A stretch of DNA of 64,000 bases from Okapia johnstoni (Eukaryota > Chordata > Mammalia > Artiodactyla > Giraffidae). This document shows, piece after piece, positions 20,291 to 32,520 of this stretch. The translations under genes were made by a program, and so were the position numbers. The stretch is taken from positions 38,458,948 through 38,522,947 of the forward strand of contig CM044326.1 of assembly GCA_024291935.2 (NCBI GenBank), in the 5' to 3' direction. Every line of letters starts with the position of its first letter. The stretch's first letter is position 1. The notes beneath the pieces are model-generated. The model did no database searches. It was given only the letters and a program-made list of their open reading frames with translations, and was not told the DNA's origin.

Positions 20291-22199
20291 CAGGCACCCC
20301 CTTGTCCTTCTTCAAGTCTTAGTTTAATTGGTAAAGCTGTTTGAGAAGCAGGCCTGGATTCTAGCTCTGATTCTAGCTCTGAGATTAGTGCAGAAGCAAG
20401 CAGTGGAGAAGGTCAATCTTTGCTCCTGGAGCAAACGTTTTTGCTCCACCCTGGAGCAAAGACTGTAGCTACCAAAAATGAGATTGAACCATCCAATACA
20501 AAATCCACTGTGAAGCTATGTCATGACTTCTTTTATCCCTCAGGTCTGTTCACATTGCCACCATTTTCTTCAGGATGGAAAAGCGAACCCCTGCTACCAC
20601 AATATCTAAGAAATCAAAGGTGATCGAATATGAGTCCCATGGCTCCCAAGGTGCGAAATGGAGTGTTTTGGGAGGAAGGGTGTGGACAAACATGAATGGG
20701 GTACTATGGCTTGGAATTTTTTGGTTTGTTTGCCTGTTTTTTAAGAGTTACATGGACACTTGGACTCATAAGTCAAATCCGAGATCAACAGTGAACTAAA
20801 AGTCTAAAACAGAGCTGTCCCCAGTGGCAGAACTGGCTGTTTCACATGAGGGCTCTGCCTTAAGGATTCTCCAATGGCCAGTACTGGGTGAAAGTTGCAG
20901 GTTTCCCTTCTTGGGGTTGTGAGCTTGGACAAACTTGTGACTCTTGTTGAAAAACACTAATAGGTGTTCGCTCTTGACAATGGAGAATTTTCTCCCTTTG
21001 TCTGGAGGTCTGTGCTTCACAAGAATACAGAACAAAATTCTAGTTTGTAACTATCAGAAGAGGGTTTTAATACTTATATTCAGAAAAACCCATGCATCTT
21101 TCTATACAGGGATCGATTTTAGCTTGGATCAGTCTCAAAGTTAATATTTTTTCTTCTGTGTTCTAATTCTTTGTGTCCCATACTTTATCTCCTCCCCTTA
21201 CTTAAATCCCTTTAAAAATCAATGTACCTGGTTTATTGTCCTTTTCAGAGTGTGCTAGGATTCCTACTTCTTGAGGTGCTCATTCTCCAGTTTGATGTAT
21301 CTGCTTACTTTCTTTTCCAGTGTCTTCTCTCCTGATGGAATTTTGTAATTTTTTTATTGAGTTTATCTTCAGCATAGATTTGGTTTTGTTTTGCTGTCTT
21401 TTTAAATCTATGGGAGTTCCAGGAGCCCAAGTTTCAGAGTGTGTTCCTAGAGAACTTTTTACATTTGCTTTCACTGGGACCCCAGACTCATACCTAGATT
21501 TCTGGACACAGGATTCCTACATCAGCAGTGAGATGTTCACTTCGACCCTACCCCCATGCTGCATACAGGTTGCAGCTTCAATTTCTCATAAAAACCTATT
21601 TTTTTTTTGCTACCCAGGGGCCCAAGTATAAGGCAAGCTTTCTTGCTGCTTCCCTTGGTCTATCAGATCTTTTGAATGTTTGTGTTTTATATTGGGAGTC
21701 AACTGGTCTCCCCTCACATATAGACTCAAAGCTACTTCTCCTGTCCCAGTGCAGGCCAAAAAATCACTAGACCCAAAGACCTGTGACAAATACTCCTGAG
21801 GACACTACAGTATCATCATCATTAAACTGAACTCTCATTTCAAATACATAGGTATTCCTTTTCTTTGGAATTCATGTATATATTTTTAAATATTACTATA
21901 TTTCCCTAAGATTTCTATGCATTTGACCAGGAAGGCAATGTGCTTTGTTTCAGTCTGCCATGTTGTTAAAACCAGACATCTGAATGCTACTCTTGCAACC
22001 AAAGAGCCAGAGACTGAGTTCTTTCCAGAGACAGTTGGCAACAAAACAAAGGATATGAATGAGGAGTCTAGGTTTAGATCAATAAAATGTAGAGCAGTGG
22101 CCATCTTTTGCAAAGATATTCAAAAGCAACTCAGACAAATTGAAGCGTGGAGAAGACAACTCTAACAAGCTCCTGGCATTTTGTAATCATAACAAATTA
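20291..22199. other. Mostly unique; contains a duplicated palindrome
   Basis: Apart from the palindrome pair at 20419-20460 and a tandem gattctagctct repeat near 20369-20393, no element is identifiable. 21270-21800 has mixed T-rich sequence suggestive of an old inverted element, but I cannot assign it. Confidence 0.4.
20419..20460. repeat. Tandemly duplicated palindrome
   Basis: tttgctcc-t-ggagcaaa at 20419-20435, then tttgctcc-accct-ggagcaaa at 20440-20460. Both have identical 8-bp arms. Confidence 0.9.
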
Positions 22200-22720
22200 T
22201 TCATGACAATTGATCAATATCTATGTCTGCTTAACAAACTGTCTCCAAATTCCGTGGGTTAAAACACCAATCATACCTGATGATGTTGTGGTCAGGAAGT
22301 TGGATAGGACTCTGCTGGGTGATTTTTCTGCTCCAATGGTTTTGACAGAGATCACCTAACAGTATTTAGCTGGTGGAGAGGACCAGTCCAGAGTACCTAA
22401 GGTGATTTCATTCACACATCTTATGCACTACCTGGGTGGAACAGTGAGACTGTTGACTGGAATGCCCACTCGTGGCCTCACCAACAGAGTGATCACAGAA
22501 AAGCCAGATTTCTTGCATGGCTCAGGCTTTCAAGAGAGAGCATTTCAAGAGACAGGAAGTGACTACTGCCAGACTTGAAGTCCTGAGCATCACTTTGCCA
22601 AGTACTTGTCATCAAAGAAGTCACAGAACCCAATCAGGGTTCAAGGAAAGGGGGCTCTTGATAGGAGGAATGTCGGGGAGTTGCTGCCCATCCTTTGTCT
22701 GCCACAGGGAAGCCAAGTGC
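22200..22720 (-). mobile_element. MaLR-like (MLT1-type) LTR, inverted
   Basis: gcttaacaaactgtctccaa, ccgtgggttaaaacaccaat, agttggataggactctgctg, ggctttcaagagagagcatt and aaggaaagggggctcttgat follow, in order, a mammal-wide LTR-like repeat in reverse orientation. No internal retroviral genes are present. Family assignment is tentative. Confidence 0.5.
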
Positions 22721-23939
22721 ATCAGTCCTATAGCCAGGCAGAAGCACAGGGAAACTGACACTTATCTAAGCTCCTCGGTGCTGATTCAAAGCTTTGGTTT
22801 ACTCTCTAAGCTTTGGTTTTCCTCACCTTGAAAATCTAAACGTGAAATCAGATTGGCATGTTTTCAGCTGCAATTAGTGGAAAAGCTAACTTAAACTTGA
22901 GCAAAGAGGGTTTTGTTGTTCTTATATAAAAGGACTTGAAGCAGGAAGCCCCAGGCTGAAGCAGCAGCTGAACCATACCACACAAAGCCAGATGCTTTCT
23001 CTGTTTCCACCTGGCCACCCTTGATCTATTGATTCATCATTTAATGGCTGTGAGATAGGTATGCATCTTCCAGAATCATGACCATATTCAAAGCAGAAGG
23101 AAGGGACAGGGCTGCCCTGTCTGGGTAAATCGTCTCTTATGAAGAAAGCAAAACTTTCTCAGAAACTCCTGGTAGACTTCTTGTGTCTCCTTGAGTAGAA
23201 CCTTGTTACAAGGCCACTCCAGCAGCAAAGTAGTTTGGAAAAATGAGTCTTAAGCTGCATAATTTGATGCCTTTGCAAAATAGGCTTTTTGAGGGCAAGA
23301 AGAAAGAAGAGGCAGGATGATGAGGAGAAAATGTCATCTGCCACATGTCATGAACCAAACTTACATGTAAAGCCCAACCCAATGCCCGGCCTGTGGCATC
23401 AACTCAAGTGTTAGATTTATTAATATTATTCTGGACCTAACCAAGCACATGTGGTAGTTTACTATAGGAATGCATTAAAATAATGGCAACTTAGAAATGA
23501 GGTTCATGAATCAAGACAGAGGGAATTGGAAGAAAACAATCTTCTTTATAGATATTTGAGGAGCAAAGATTTAAACTCTGAATTGAATAATTGCATCAAC
23601 AGACTGAAGATAGTCTGCTCTTGGTAAAAAGGAACTTATGCAAGACAAAATAGCTATTGAAGTACAGACTGATGTACAGTCTATAAAAAGTAAAACAAAG
23701 GTGCAACAGTGAAGAGGATCAGCCGCTCATGGATGAAAAAGGGAAAATGTTTGCATGAGACCAAAACAAAGATAACTCCCTTAGATAGCAACTCTTAGTG
23801 AGATGATATTAGAAGTGAATGTCAGAGTCCCACCGTATATAATTTAGGATTTGAGGTATATGATTACACTTAAATTAAGTGTACAATAAATTCTCAATAG
23901 AACCCATACTGTGGGTTCAATTACTAGCACCTAATTGTT
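22721..23939. other. Unassigned; possible old repeat at 22855-23110
   Basis: 22860-23110 (aaaagctaacttaaacttga, gaagcaggaagccccaggct) resembles a common old mammalian repeat I cannot name. The remainder is unique-looking with no gene. Confidence 0.35.
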
Positions 23940-24145
23940 TTGTGACATTCAATACAAGTATTTATGAAGCACTTACCACCAAGCCTACTGCACTGTGAGC
24001 TTTCCCTGCTCTTTAATCCTGGCCAAACTGCTGTGGAGAAGGTGAACATGACATTTTGTAGATAGTAAAATTAAGCCTCAGAGATGCTAAGGGTCCCACA
24101 TCCACTGATGAAGGCTTTACTTGGACTCAGGACAGATGCTCCCCC
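23940..24145 (-). mobile_element. MIR SINE (inverted)
   Basis: gacattttgtagatagtaaa, attaagcctcagagatgcta and agggtcccacatccactgat follow the reverse MIR core. The preceding agtatttatgaagcacttac matches its 3' end. Confidence 0.65.
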
Positions 24146-24488
24146 AAGGGCATCCTGTCCACGCCCACCAGATTGGGCCATGCTCCATTTTTCTCTGCCG
24201 GGAAGGACTCATCACAAGTTACAACTATGAGCAGTTTCAACAAATCCAGAATGGAGAGACAGTTCCTCTGGAAGCACATGCATAAATAAGATAACAGTGG
24301 AGCCACCAGAACTGTCCCCATGCTGCGAAACCAGCAGATGCTCTGCCTATAAATTGAGTTGACAGTAGAGATGGAGGAAAAGTCAGATCAAGTGCAAAGT
24401 TCTCTCACCTCCAACCTGTATATTGTTGTTGTTGCTGTCTTAGCCAATTGCATACATTTATGGCTAAGAGTCTATCTGTAATCACTTC
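24146..24488. other. No recognised feature
   Basis: Unique sequence. A small (GTT)n run lies near 24424. Confidence 0.45.
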
Positions 24489-24710
24489 GGGTGTGCGTGC
24501 CTACACAGTTGTGTCCAATTCTCTGTGACCCCATGGACTGTAGCCCTCCAGGGTCTTCTGTCCATGGAATTTTCCAGGCAAGAATACTGCAGTGAGTTGC
24601 CATTTCCTACTCCAGGGAATCTTCCCAACCCAGGGATCGAACCCACGTCTGCTGTGTCTCCTGCACTGACAGGCAGATTCTTTAACCACTGCGCCACATG
24701 GGAAGCCCAG
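24489..24710 (-). mobile_element. Bov-tA SINE (inverted)
   Basis: Inverted SINE: ttctctgtgaccccatggac, ttctgtccatggaattttcc, and a head ending gcgccacatgggaagccca. The 7-bp repeat tcacttc at 24482-24488 and 24711-24717 is a plausible TSD. Confidence 0.93.
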
Positions 24711-24894
24711 TCACTTCCTAGACAAAAGTTAATCATCTCAGGCCTTGAAAAGCAAAGTTTCTCTTTAACACCCATTTTGGAATGGAGTTTCCAACAGGTA
24801 GACCAAACATTGGCTCAGAGCACAAGGGCAAACAGGAGGTGCCTTTTTTCAAAGTCAGAAGCAAATTTTTGGAAGAATTTGATATTTAAAAAAA

Positions 24895-25527
24895 CACATC
24901 AGGCTGCTTGAGTCATGTGACCGACCGAGCGGTACCCAAGACCAGAGTCAAAGAAGGAGGCGACGCACGGCAGGCGGGAGGCGATGAACTTACAGCAGCT
25001 CTTTGTGGACACAAAGAGAACCACCCACGGCTGGAGGCCTGTGCACAGATTCACAGGGACTCAATCTGAGCTGTTGCAGAAGCCCGTCAGATGGTGGTAT
25101 CTGTTCTAGCCCAGCAAGCGTCTAAACCAATCTCAGACCCCAATGATATTCCTGTGGTGTGCCTAGAATCAGATAACAGAAACATTATGATCCAGAAATA
25201 CGATGACATTACGGTGGCAGGGCACAAAATGACCTCTGGACATCTCGTATCAGCTCTCTAGCAGCCTGTTGCAGGGACTCAAATGCACCTTTTGTTAATT
25301 ATCTTATAAAACTATTAGAGCTCCAGTAGTTAGACCATTCATGTCATATGCATTGGACACTTTTCTATTAATTTTAGAGTAAGCTGCTTGTTAACGTTCT
25401 ATGGATTGACTTATCAAAATACTAGTTAAGGAAAACGTCATGCTTTGAAGCAGCAGATTTACATCCTCTTGTATATAGAATTTTGTTATGTTTAATAAAC
25501 CCAGTGGGAGGGAAAAATCACATCAGG
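24895..25527 (+). pseudogene. LAMTOR5: Processed pseudogene of LAMTOR5 (HBXIP)
   Basis: LAMTOR5 is a roadblock-fold subunit of the lysosomal Ragulator complex; the parent product is about 91 residues. This copy carries 5' UTR, coding and 3' UTR sequence without introns. The readable part from 25097 (GTA codon) encodes [14 protein letters not shown], then [18 protein letters not shown] and VAGHKM, matching parental residues 45-90. It runs exactly 47 codons to the place of the native stop, which here is GGA (25238), so reading continues to TAG at 25259-25261. Upstream, the copy is about 10 bases short of the parent by my recollection (frameshift), and the start codon is not preserved. The 3' UTR ends with AATAAA at 25494-25499 and a remnant A-tail. 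Direct repeats cacatcagg at 24895-24903 and 25519-25527 indicate L1-mediated insertion. Its 5' CpG richness is inherited from the parental 5' UTR. I am confident of the identity; the exact lesions need alignment to the species' own parent gene. Confidence 0.92.
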
Positions 25528-28204
25528 GCGATTCAGTTGGACATTCTTGCTGTCCTGGTTGAATATCAGTTTTAGTTTACAGTTACCAATGAAAAGGTCC
25601 CCAGATTATTTTCGGTGCTTGGAATCTGAATGTTTGGGAGAATCCTCGGCCCCTATATGGACGTTCCCCACCTCTCCACATACGTCACAGGGGCAGATAC
25701 AGCAAAAGAAACAAATGTGAGATTCTCCTGACACCGTGTCCACCTGCCTCCACCTCCTCCATGTCTCCTGAGCTGCCTTCACTTAGGGGGTACGGTGGAT
25801 GTCTTGAGTAACCCGATCTTGGCCAGAAACCAAAAGCCAGTTCCCAGGAAAGGCAGAAAGGAGATCTAAATAACAAGACCCGTGACCACTGCTGCCGGCA
25901 GCCCCTCCTCCACTCCTGGAAAGGCAGAACCAACAACCGTGGGTCTCCTCCTCCAGGAAGTTCCCCGGGATTCCTAAGCCCCTTAAGGAGAGCTGAACCC
26001 TCACCGTAAGGATGCCCATGTCTTCCCACGCTCGCACACACAAACTCATTTCAGGATACCGCAGTCATTACATTCTCCTTCTACCAAATATTGTGGAAGA
26101 CTTTTCATTCTTCTTTCTCTCTCTTGCAGCCTCTCTCCCCGCCTCTCCCCCTGAACAACTCCTTGCTTTATTGGAATTATTACTCTGTTAAGTGGCACGT
26201 GTAGTACCACTTCCTGCTCCATCAGGCCCCGCCGCAAGCGACGGAAGCAGGCGCTCCTCGCCGTGACATCTGTCTCGGTGGCAGCCTCCTCAGGCGGTTT
26301 TCTTGGCAGCCTCCTCACTGCCACCAGGCCTGTCGGGTGGCTCCGCGGCTGACGGGCTGTCACCACCACCTCATCTTGCGGGCTGCCATTTTCTTTTGAT
26401 TTACCTTTTGATTCAGGAGCATTTGCATGCTTTCATCACTTGCTGGACAAAGTCCTCCTCGGCAAGTCCCCCATGGCTGCCTTCTGTGTAGGCAATTCGC
26501 AAAAGCGGGAGATCCCTGGGTGACTGCTTTGAGGTGTAAATGGGGGGAGCCCGGCTCTCCAACACTTACATCTGTTCAACAATTATTACAGCATTTTTGT
26601 CATAAAAAATTCAACACCCTGAGTGTCGTGCTAGCAAAACCTGAAAATTTATGCAGTGAATAGAATAGCTAATTTCTCTGAGGAAATGCAGGGGGAAAAT
26701 TACAGATTTTACTTAAATTCCAAACACCAGAGCACACACATCTGACGCCCTCCTCAGGGTCTTGTCACCACGCTGGACTGGAGAAGGATTTTTGAGCCAC
26801 CGAGAGATGCAGATGGCTCTCGAGGCGTGTTCCCACCTTCAAAGCGACCACTGTGTGAAGAGTCCACCCATGTCCGTGCACCCGCCCCTGGGTGTCTTTG
26901 AAAGACCTCTCTCCCAATTAAATCCATGCGTGGTAGGAAATCAGACTTCAGTAGTTCTGGAGCAAGGCTGGCGTGATTGGTGTGCGTTTTTTCCACTCTT
27001 TTTTTTTTTTTTCCAATTTGCCCCACGCCTTTAAAACAACTCCTTGGAGGAAACAGAGGGAGGGAGAAGGACTCTAACAGCTCTGAGAGTCTTTAATCTC
27101 CTTAATTCATTCTAATGCTGTCTGATGCTTGCCACGGCAGCACTGGAGTTGCCTCTCTGCTCCATAATGGTCTGGAATATGGATTTTATGCTAAAACTAA
27201 AGCTGCCTGGTTAGGATGCCAGTGTAGTGGAACAAGATGCTACAGGCAATCACCGACTATTCTCCAGGGCCAGAGTCTGACTTCCCCAACTGGGTGTTTG
27301 CTACTGCAATAATCATTGCATCTGAGAGGAACAGGAATATCTTACAGTGGCACCATGACGGCACCCATCAACATTACCCAGATTTTAAGAAATTCACCTG
27401 CAGAGAGGGGATGTGTGCGATTCTCCTTTAAAGACGGTTTCAGGATCTCTGATTTATTTCCCCTGTAATATGATGGTTGAGGGACCACCTGCCCTTCACT
27501 CAAGCGCTCTGTCTTATAAACCCTTCAGGTCAGGTGTAAATATTCTTGCTGCCCATCTCCTCTTTACCAAACCCCAGGTTGGGGAGTGCAGGCCCCTGGG
27601 GCAGGGGTTGGGGAGGGGGGTGGACACATAGCTTTCTGGAGAATTCACCCCTAATATTTATCTCTTAACAAAAAGCACGTGCAGTTTTCAAATACAGAAA
27701 ACACCATGCTTTTCTCTTTTCACTGTCTTTCTGCCTTCCTCTGCTTCACACCCTTCTTGAAGGTGAAACTTGCCTTCTGAAGAGTCCGAGGAGGCAGCAC
27801 CCGCTTACTTCTCAGGTGGGTAGGCAGAGACAGAGACAGCAGGCAATGCCCCCTCCTCTGCAGCCGGGCTGAGCCTCGGGCACTGAGCGCCCACTGGGAG
27901 GAGGGCAGCCCCACCTGGCTCCTGGGCGGAACCATCCCCAGGCACTGGCATCAGCCCGGGCACTGCCTCTGGCTCTGTCACACAGCAAGGCCTCCCAGTT
28001 GGTCCTCCTGTCTGACTGCCCCCCCAAGTCTGTACCTGGATTGGAGAGCTCTGAGCTGGGGGCCTACGAGTGCAGTTTATCAGCAAGAGGAGATGGAATG
28101 GAGTGACCTCGCATGCACTTGGCCTGGACCCTACCTGGGGAACAGCCATAAAAATAACAGGATCCTTGCAACAGCTACCTTGCTGCCAGTATCGCTCCAC
28201 GGCC
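25528..28204. other. Mostly unique; CpG patch and possible conserved DNA
   Basis: 2.7 kb with little repeat content. It contains the CpG-rich patch listed separately, a poly(T) run at about 26998-27013, and a balanced-composition block at 27085-27240 that could be conserved non-coding DNA. Open frames (for example 27805-28206 antisense) have no recognised domain. No exon chain is evident. Confidence 0.4.
26226..26384. other. Small CpG-rich patch
   Basis: About 14 CpG steps in 160 bp, far denser than the surroundings. It includes a 13-bp direct repeat ggcagcctcctca at 26280-26292 and 26305-26317. It is too short for a classical CpG island. Function unknown. Confidence 0.6.
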
Positions 28205-28350
28205 ACATCCCAGGTTCTGGCGATAGAAGCCCTTTGTCTGGTTTAATTTTCAAAATCACCCTAGGAAGTATGTGCTGTCATCTCCCCTTTTCAGCTAAGG
28301 ACTCTGGGGTTTACATGATAGAGTAGATTCTCTAAGATGGCTCAGCATGT
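28205..28350 (-). mobile_element. MIR SINE fragment (inverted)
   Basis: ttttcaaaatcaccctagga, tgctgtcatctccccttttc and gctaaggactctggggttt follow the reverse MIR middle. Moderate support. Confidence 0.5.
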
Positions 28351-28495
28351 AAGTCAGACACCAGACAGGTCACACCCACCCCCCTCTCTCCACTGTGTCC
28401 CTGAAGCCACTTTTCAGGTGAGAAACAAGTTTGGCGTGGGATGGCCAACAAAAATGGTAAAAAGCAGATCTGTGGAATCAGGTGTATCTCCAGAT

Positions 28496-28692
28496 GGGCT
28501 TCCCTGGTGGCTCAGCTGGTAAAGAATCTGCCTGAAATGCAGGAGACCACAGTTTGATCCCTGGGTTGGGAAGATCCTCTGGAGAAGGGAACGGCTACCC
28601 ACTCCAGTATGCTGGCCTGGAGAATTCCATGGACTGTACAGTTCACGGGGTCGCAAAGAGTCAGACATGACTGAGCGACTTTCACTTTTACA
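28496..28692 (+). mobile_element. Bov-tA SINE
   Basis: Sense SINE: gggcttccctggtggctcag, ccagtatgctggcctggaga, and a tail ending gactgagcgactttcacttt. A short internal gap after ccatggac removes most of the gaggagcctgg block. Confidence 0.94.
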
Positions 28693-29619
28693 GCCAGGTG
28701 TGGCAGACAACTCAGGGGACACAGGACAAACCAGGAAAGTTAGCAAAAAGGCAGGGAATTAGCCTGACTTGAGACAATTATGCTCTCAGAGGCATAATCT
28801 CCACCAGGAGATTCTATGATCTTCTGCTGTCCTCCAGAGCTGTGTGTCCCAGAGGGGAGAAGTTGCAGGGTCCATCATGGTGAACATGGAAGACCCCATG
28901 TAGGTCAGCATTGATCAGCACTTGTTTACTTTAGATGTCAGATCTTGAAATCCAGGCCCTGGAAATATCTCCTCAGTGAGATCCCACTTTTCAGCCACCA
29001 GCACACAGCAATCTCTGCCAACAGGAAGGTCTCAAAGCCATGCCGTATCCTGGCTGCCTCCCTACAAGGCTCTCCAGACCTCGACATCAGCACACAGGGG
29101 TCATTTTTGTTTCCCTAGATACTTTATATTAGTTTTCTGTAGCTGTGTAACAAATAAACCCTTTTCTCAACTCCAAAAGCAAATTTTGATGCATGTTACT
29201 TATACATAGGACAGTCTAAGTCTAGTGTAACCCTGAGTTCTGGATTTTTAAGTGAACCATGTCACTTAATAAGGCGATCTATATGAACAAATAAATGTGA
29301 TTTCCTGGCGTTAGAGTTATTTTACATAGTCATTGTTAGTGATCCAAATATCAAACGCCAGCGACTTTATGCAGTTTAATCTCACACAGATTTGTGAATA
29401 TTTTCATCTGAACAAATGATCCCAACAAGTGAATAAATGGTGCTTCATATAATAAATTATCCTTATATATATCACCACTTCTACAGATTCAAAAGAGAGA
29501 AAGCGAAATGAACAAACTAGCCCTTTTCTGTAGACACTAGCATATGACAAGAGATGCGGCAATACTGAATATCTATGAGCATCCCTGTTTGAGTCCTTTC
29601 ACACATAATATTTTATTAA
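28693..29619. other. No recognised feature
   Basis: Unique-looking DNA. gttttctgtagctgtgtaac near 29133 hints at an old LTR remnant, but it is too short to assign. Confidence 0.4.
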
Positions 29620-29770
29620 AACTTTCCAGTGTTTCCAGTGTAGAGAATGTTATCCCAACTTTTGTATTTGAGAAGACTGGGTCTCTGAGAGGTGAAATGA
29701 CTTACCCAAAACCACATAGCAAGGTGACAGAATCAGATTCTAACCTAGATCTGCATGTAGTTAGAATATC
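29620..29770 (-). mobile_element. MIR SINE (inverted)
   Basis: tctctgagaggtgaaatgac, ttacccaaaaccacatagca and gtgacagaatcagattctaa match the reverse MIR core closely. Confidence 0.75.
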
Positions 29771-29784
29771 GCCTGTTGCTTCTT

Positions 29785-29975
29785 TTTGTAAATAAAGTTT
29801 TATTGAAACACACTTATGCTCCTTCATTTACGCGTTTTCTATGATGGATTTTAGTGCTTGAAAGCAAGGCCTGAGCAGTTGCTCCAGAGTGTACAGCTCA
29901 CAGAACTGAAAATACTTAGCCCTTTAGCCTGAGTTAGTCTCTTACAGAAAAATTTGCTGATCCTTGATTTAGAGA
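29785..29975 (-). mobile_element. hAT-like DNA transposon fossil (inverted)
   Basis: aataaagttttattgaaaca, catttacgcgttttctatga, aaaatttgctgatccttgat: the same family as 19375-19565 but in opposite orientation. Confidence 0.6.
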
Positions 29976-30359
29976 AAGATGACAAAGAAATATAAGGTTA
30001 TATAAGGAAAGATGAAGTTATAGAAGATATAGAACAAAGACCCGCTTTGCTAAAATCTGGCATTTCAGAGGACATAATCAGGGTCAACAGAACTCCAAGG
30101 CTAACCAAATATACAGAGAAAATTTCAAAGCTAGAAATACCTTACTTCCCCACCCCACTGTCAAAAGGGCTCACATTATTCCAAACAACCATTCTCTAAA
30201 TAAACTCCATCTTAGAGGAATTTTTAAACTCCAGGAAATTTTTTCCCACAAATCTGAGGTGTTGATGGTAGAGGTTATCTGCAAAATAAAATTAAAATGC
30301 CACCAATTTCAGACTTCTAAATTATTACTGTTAGGAGGAAAGTGAAATAGAGTCTAATG
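29976..30359. other. AT-rich, unassigned
   Basis: Probably part of the degraded L1 body that follows, but not clear enough to include. Confidence 0.35.
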
Positions 30360-31277
30360 AGCTTTGAGAAGAAAATGAAATAAGTCAAGAATTTTATATC
30401 CAGCCAAGGGATTGTGCATGAAGCAAAGACACTCAGCTACACAAGAAGGTATAGCACCTCTACATCATCCTAGAAATTATGAACTGAAGGTACACTGGAA
30501 ATGACATCAAAATAAATAATTCAATGATAGAGAAACTATGATTCAGAAAAAACAGTGCTTTGAGTGTACATCACTATTATTAAACACTAAACACAGAGTT
30601 AATTTCAAATCATTTCAGTAAGAAAAATTGAAAATTCAAAAATCAAAATGTCATACTGAATAAAATACGTAATTTAAAAATAATAAGCCACCTCACGAAA
30701 AGCAAAACACATCTGAGGACAAAAGAAGCTACGGAATAAATGCAATAATATCAGATATCAATTAATTATATACTAAAATAATAGCACTAACAAAAATCAA
30801 ATGAGCTTCTATTTAGGAAGAAAATAAAATAGGCCACTATCAAACACAGATTAAGAAACAAACAAATATGCAAAATTAGACATGCAAAATCAGATACAGT
30901 CTCAGATGAGAATTAAAAGTTATCAAAATATAGAATGTGTATCTTTCTATGTGTAACTTTATAAAGACAATTGAGAATATAGTGAGATAGATGACTTTCT
31001 GGCAAATTGAAAATAACAAAAACTAACCCAGGAAGAATTAGAAAACTTTAGAAAACCTACAGCTACGGGGAAAACATAAGAAAAGAATTTTCAACAAAAT
31101 TATCTCCCCAAAACACCCATAGGGCAAGTAATTTTGCTAGTTTTTTGCAACTTTAAGAAACAGATAATTATTATTATATATAATTTGATCCAGAGCATAC
31201 ATAATAAAGAAAAACTCTTCCATTCATGCTATAGAGATACTTCACATCCAGATCAAAAGCTGAAAATGAATGTCACC

Positions 31278-31296
31278 AAAAAAAAAAAAAAAAAAG
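31278..31296. repeat. Poly(A) run
   Basis: About 18 A residues in a row, possibly the tail of an L1-mobilised sequence. Confidence 0.9.
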
Positions 31297-32503
31297 AAAA
31301 CCAGATATCTGAAATCATTCATAAGAATATAGGCAGTATTCTGTATTAAATACTAGCTGAAATATTTCAAAAACACAGTAAAAGAATCCTAGAGCTTTTA
31401 CTAGGGATATAAGGAAGGCATAATATTAATAATCTATTAATTCAATTTATGATTTCACATTAAGACGCCAAAGTTGGAAGACATCATATGCATAAAATGA
31501 TCTTTATAGAAACAAAAAAATTTCATAAATTCAGTACCCATTTCCTTAAAAAAATATTTTAAACATTCAAAGTCTGGAAGAAGAATATCTCCTTAATACT
31601 CTAAAGACTATGTTTTTTAAACAACAGTCAGTACAATATGTAATGCCTGTGTCCCAGATATAATCCCATTCAAGTCAAGGTTAGTGCAAGGACACCCCAA
31701 CCAGCCATTCAGACTTGGCGTTGTCCTGTATATTCTAGGCAATGTTATGAAATGGGGAAAATGAACACAAGTTATACAAATCAGAAAGAAGAAACATGGT
31801 CATTAATCATTGATAATCATCAATTTCATATATCATTAGATAATAGATCTGAGATATCTTACAGAATTAACTGAAAGAAAATACCCATATCTTTAAGCCA
31901 GTTCAGTTAACCAAATACAGGATCAGCCACCTAGACAAAGCTGGGTTGCAGAATGAGCCAGCTTAGCACAAGCCACACTCAGAGGAAACACAAAAACAAC
32001 ATCCAAAAAGAACTGGGAAAAAAAATATGTATCTAGTAAATGGTGCCTTTAAAAACGTCAAAGCAGTTTTATGTTATGTTCCACCAAGAAAAACTTTAAA
32101 ATGTTCTTTAGGTGTCTCTGGCCCAAATTTTCCATTTATTTACCTCATATATCTGCTGTCTCCAAGCCCTTGATGAAATTCCTCTACATTACCACAAAGT
32201 TCACTCAAAATTTTCTGACCTCCACTGTTTTCAGATAGAAAAGATAAATCAATCCTTTTTTTCCAAATTAACATCTATATTGAACACAATCCAAATCAAA
32301 ATCTCCATTATTATTATTTTCCTAATTATCTCCATTATTGTTATTATTTCATTTGGAAGATTTAAGCAAAAATTCCTGAGAAAATTTTGAAAAGTAATAT
32401 AAAATTGATACTATTAAAAAACCATAGTGATAAGTATTGAGATAATCCATTGCCAGCATCCAGCCTGTAGTAGGTTTGAATAGCTAATTCTGAAGCAGAT
32501 CTG

Positions 32504-32520
32504 TGTGTGTGTGTGTGTGT
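32504..32520. repeat. Short (TG)n run
   Basis: Eight TG units, flanked by AT-rich DNA. Confidence 0.9.
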
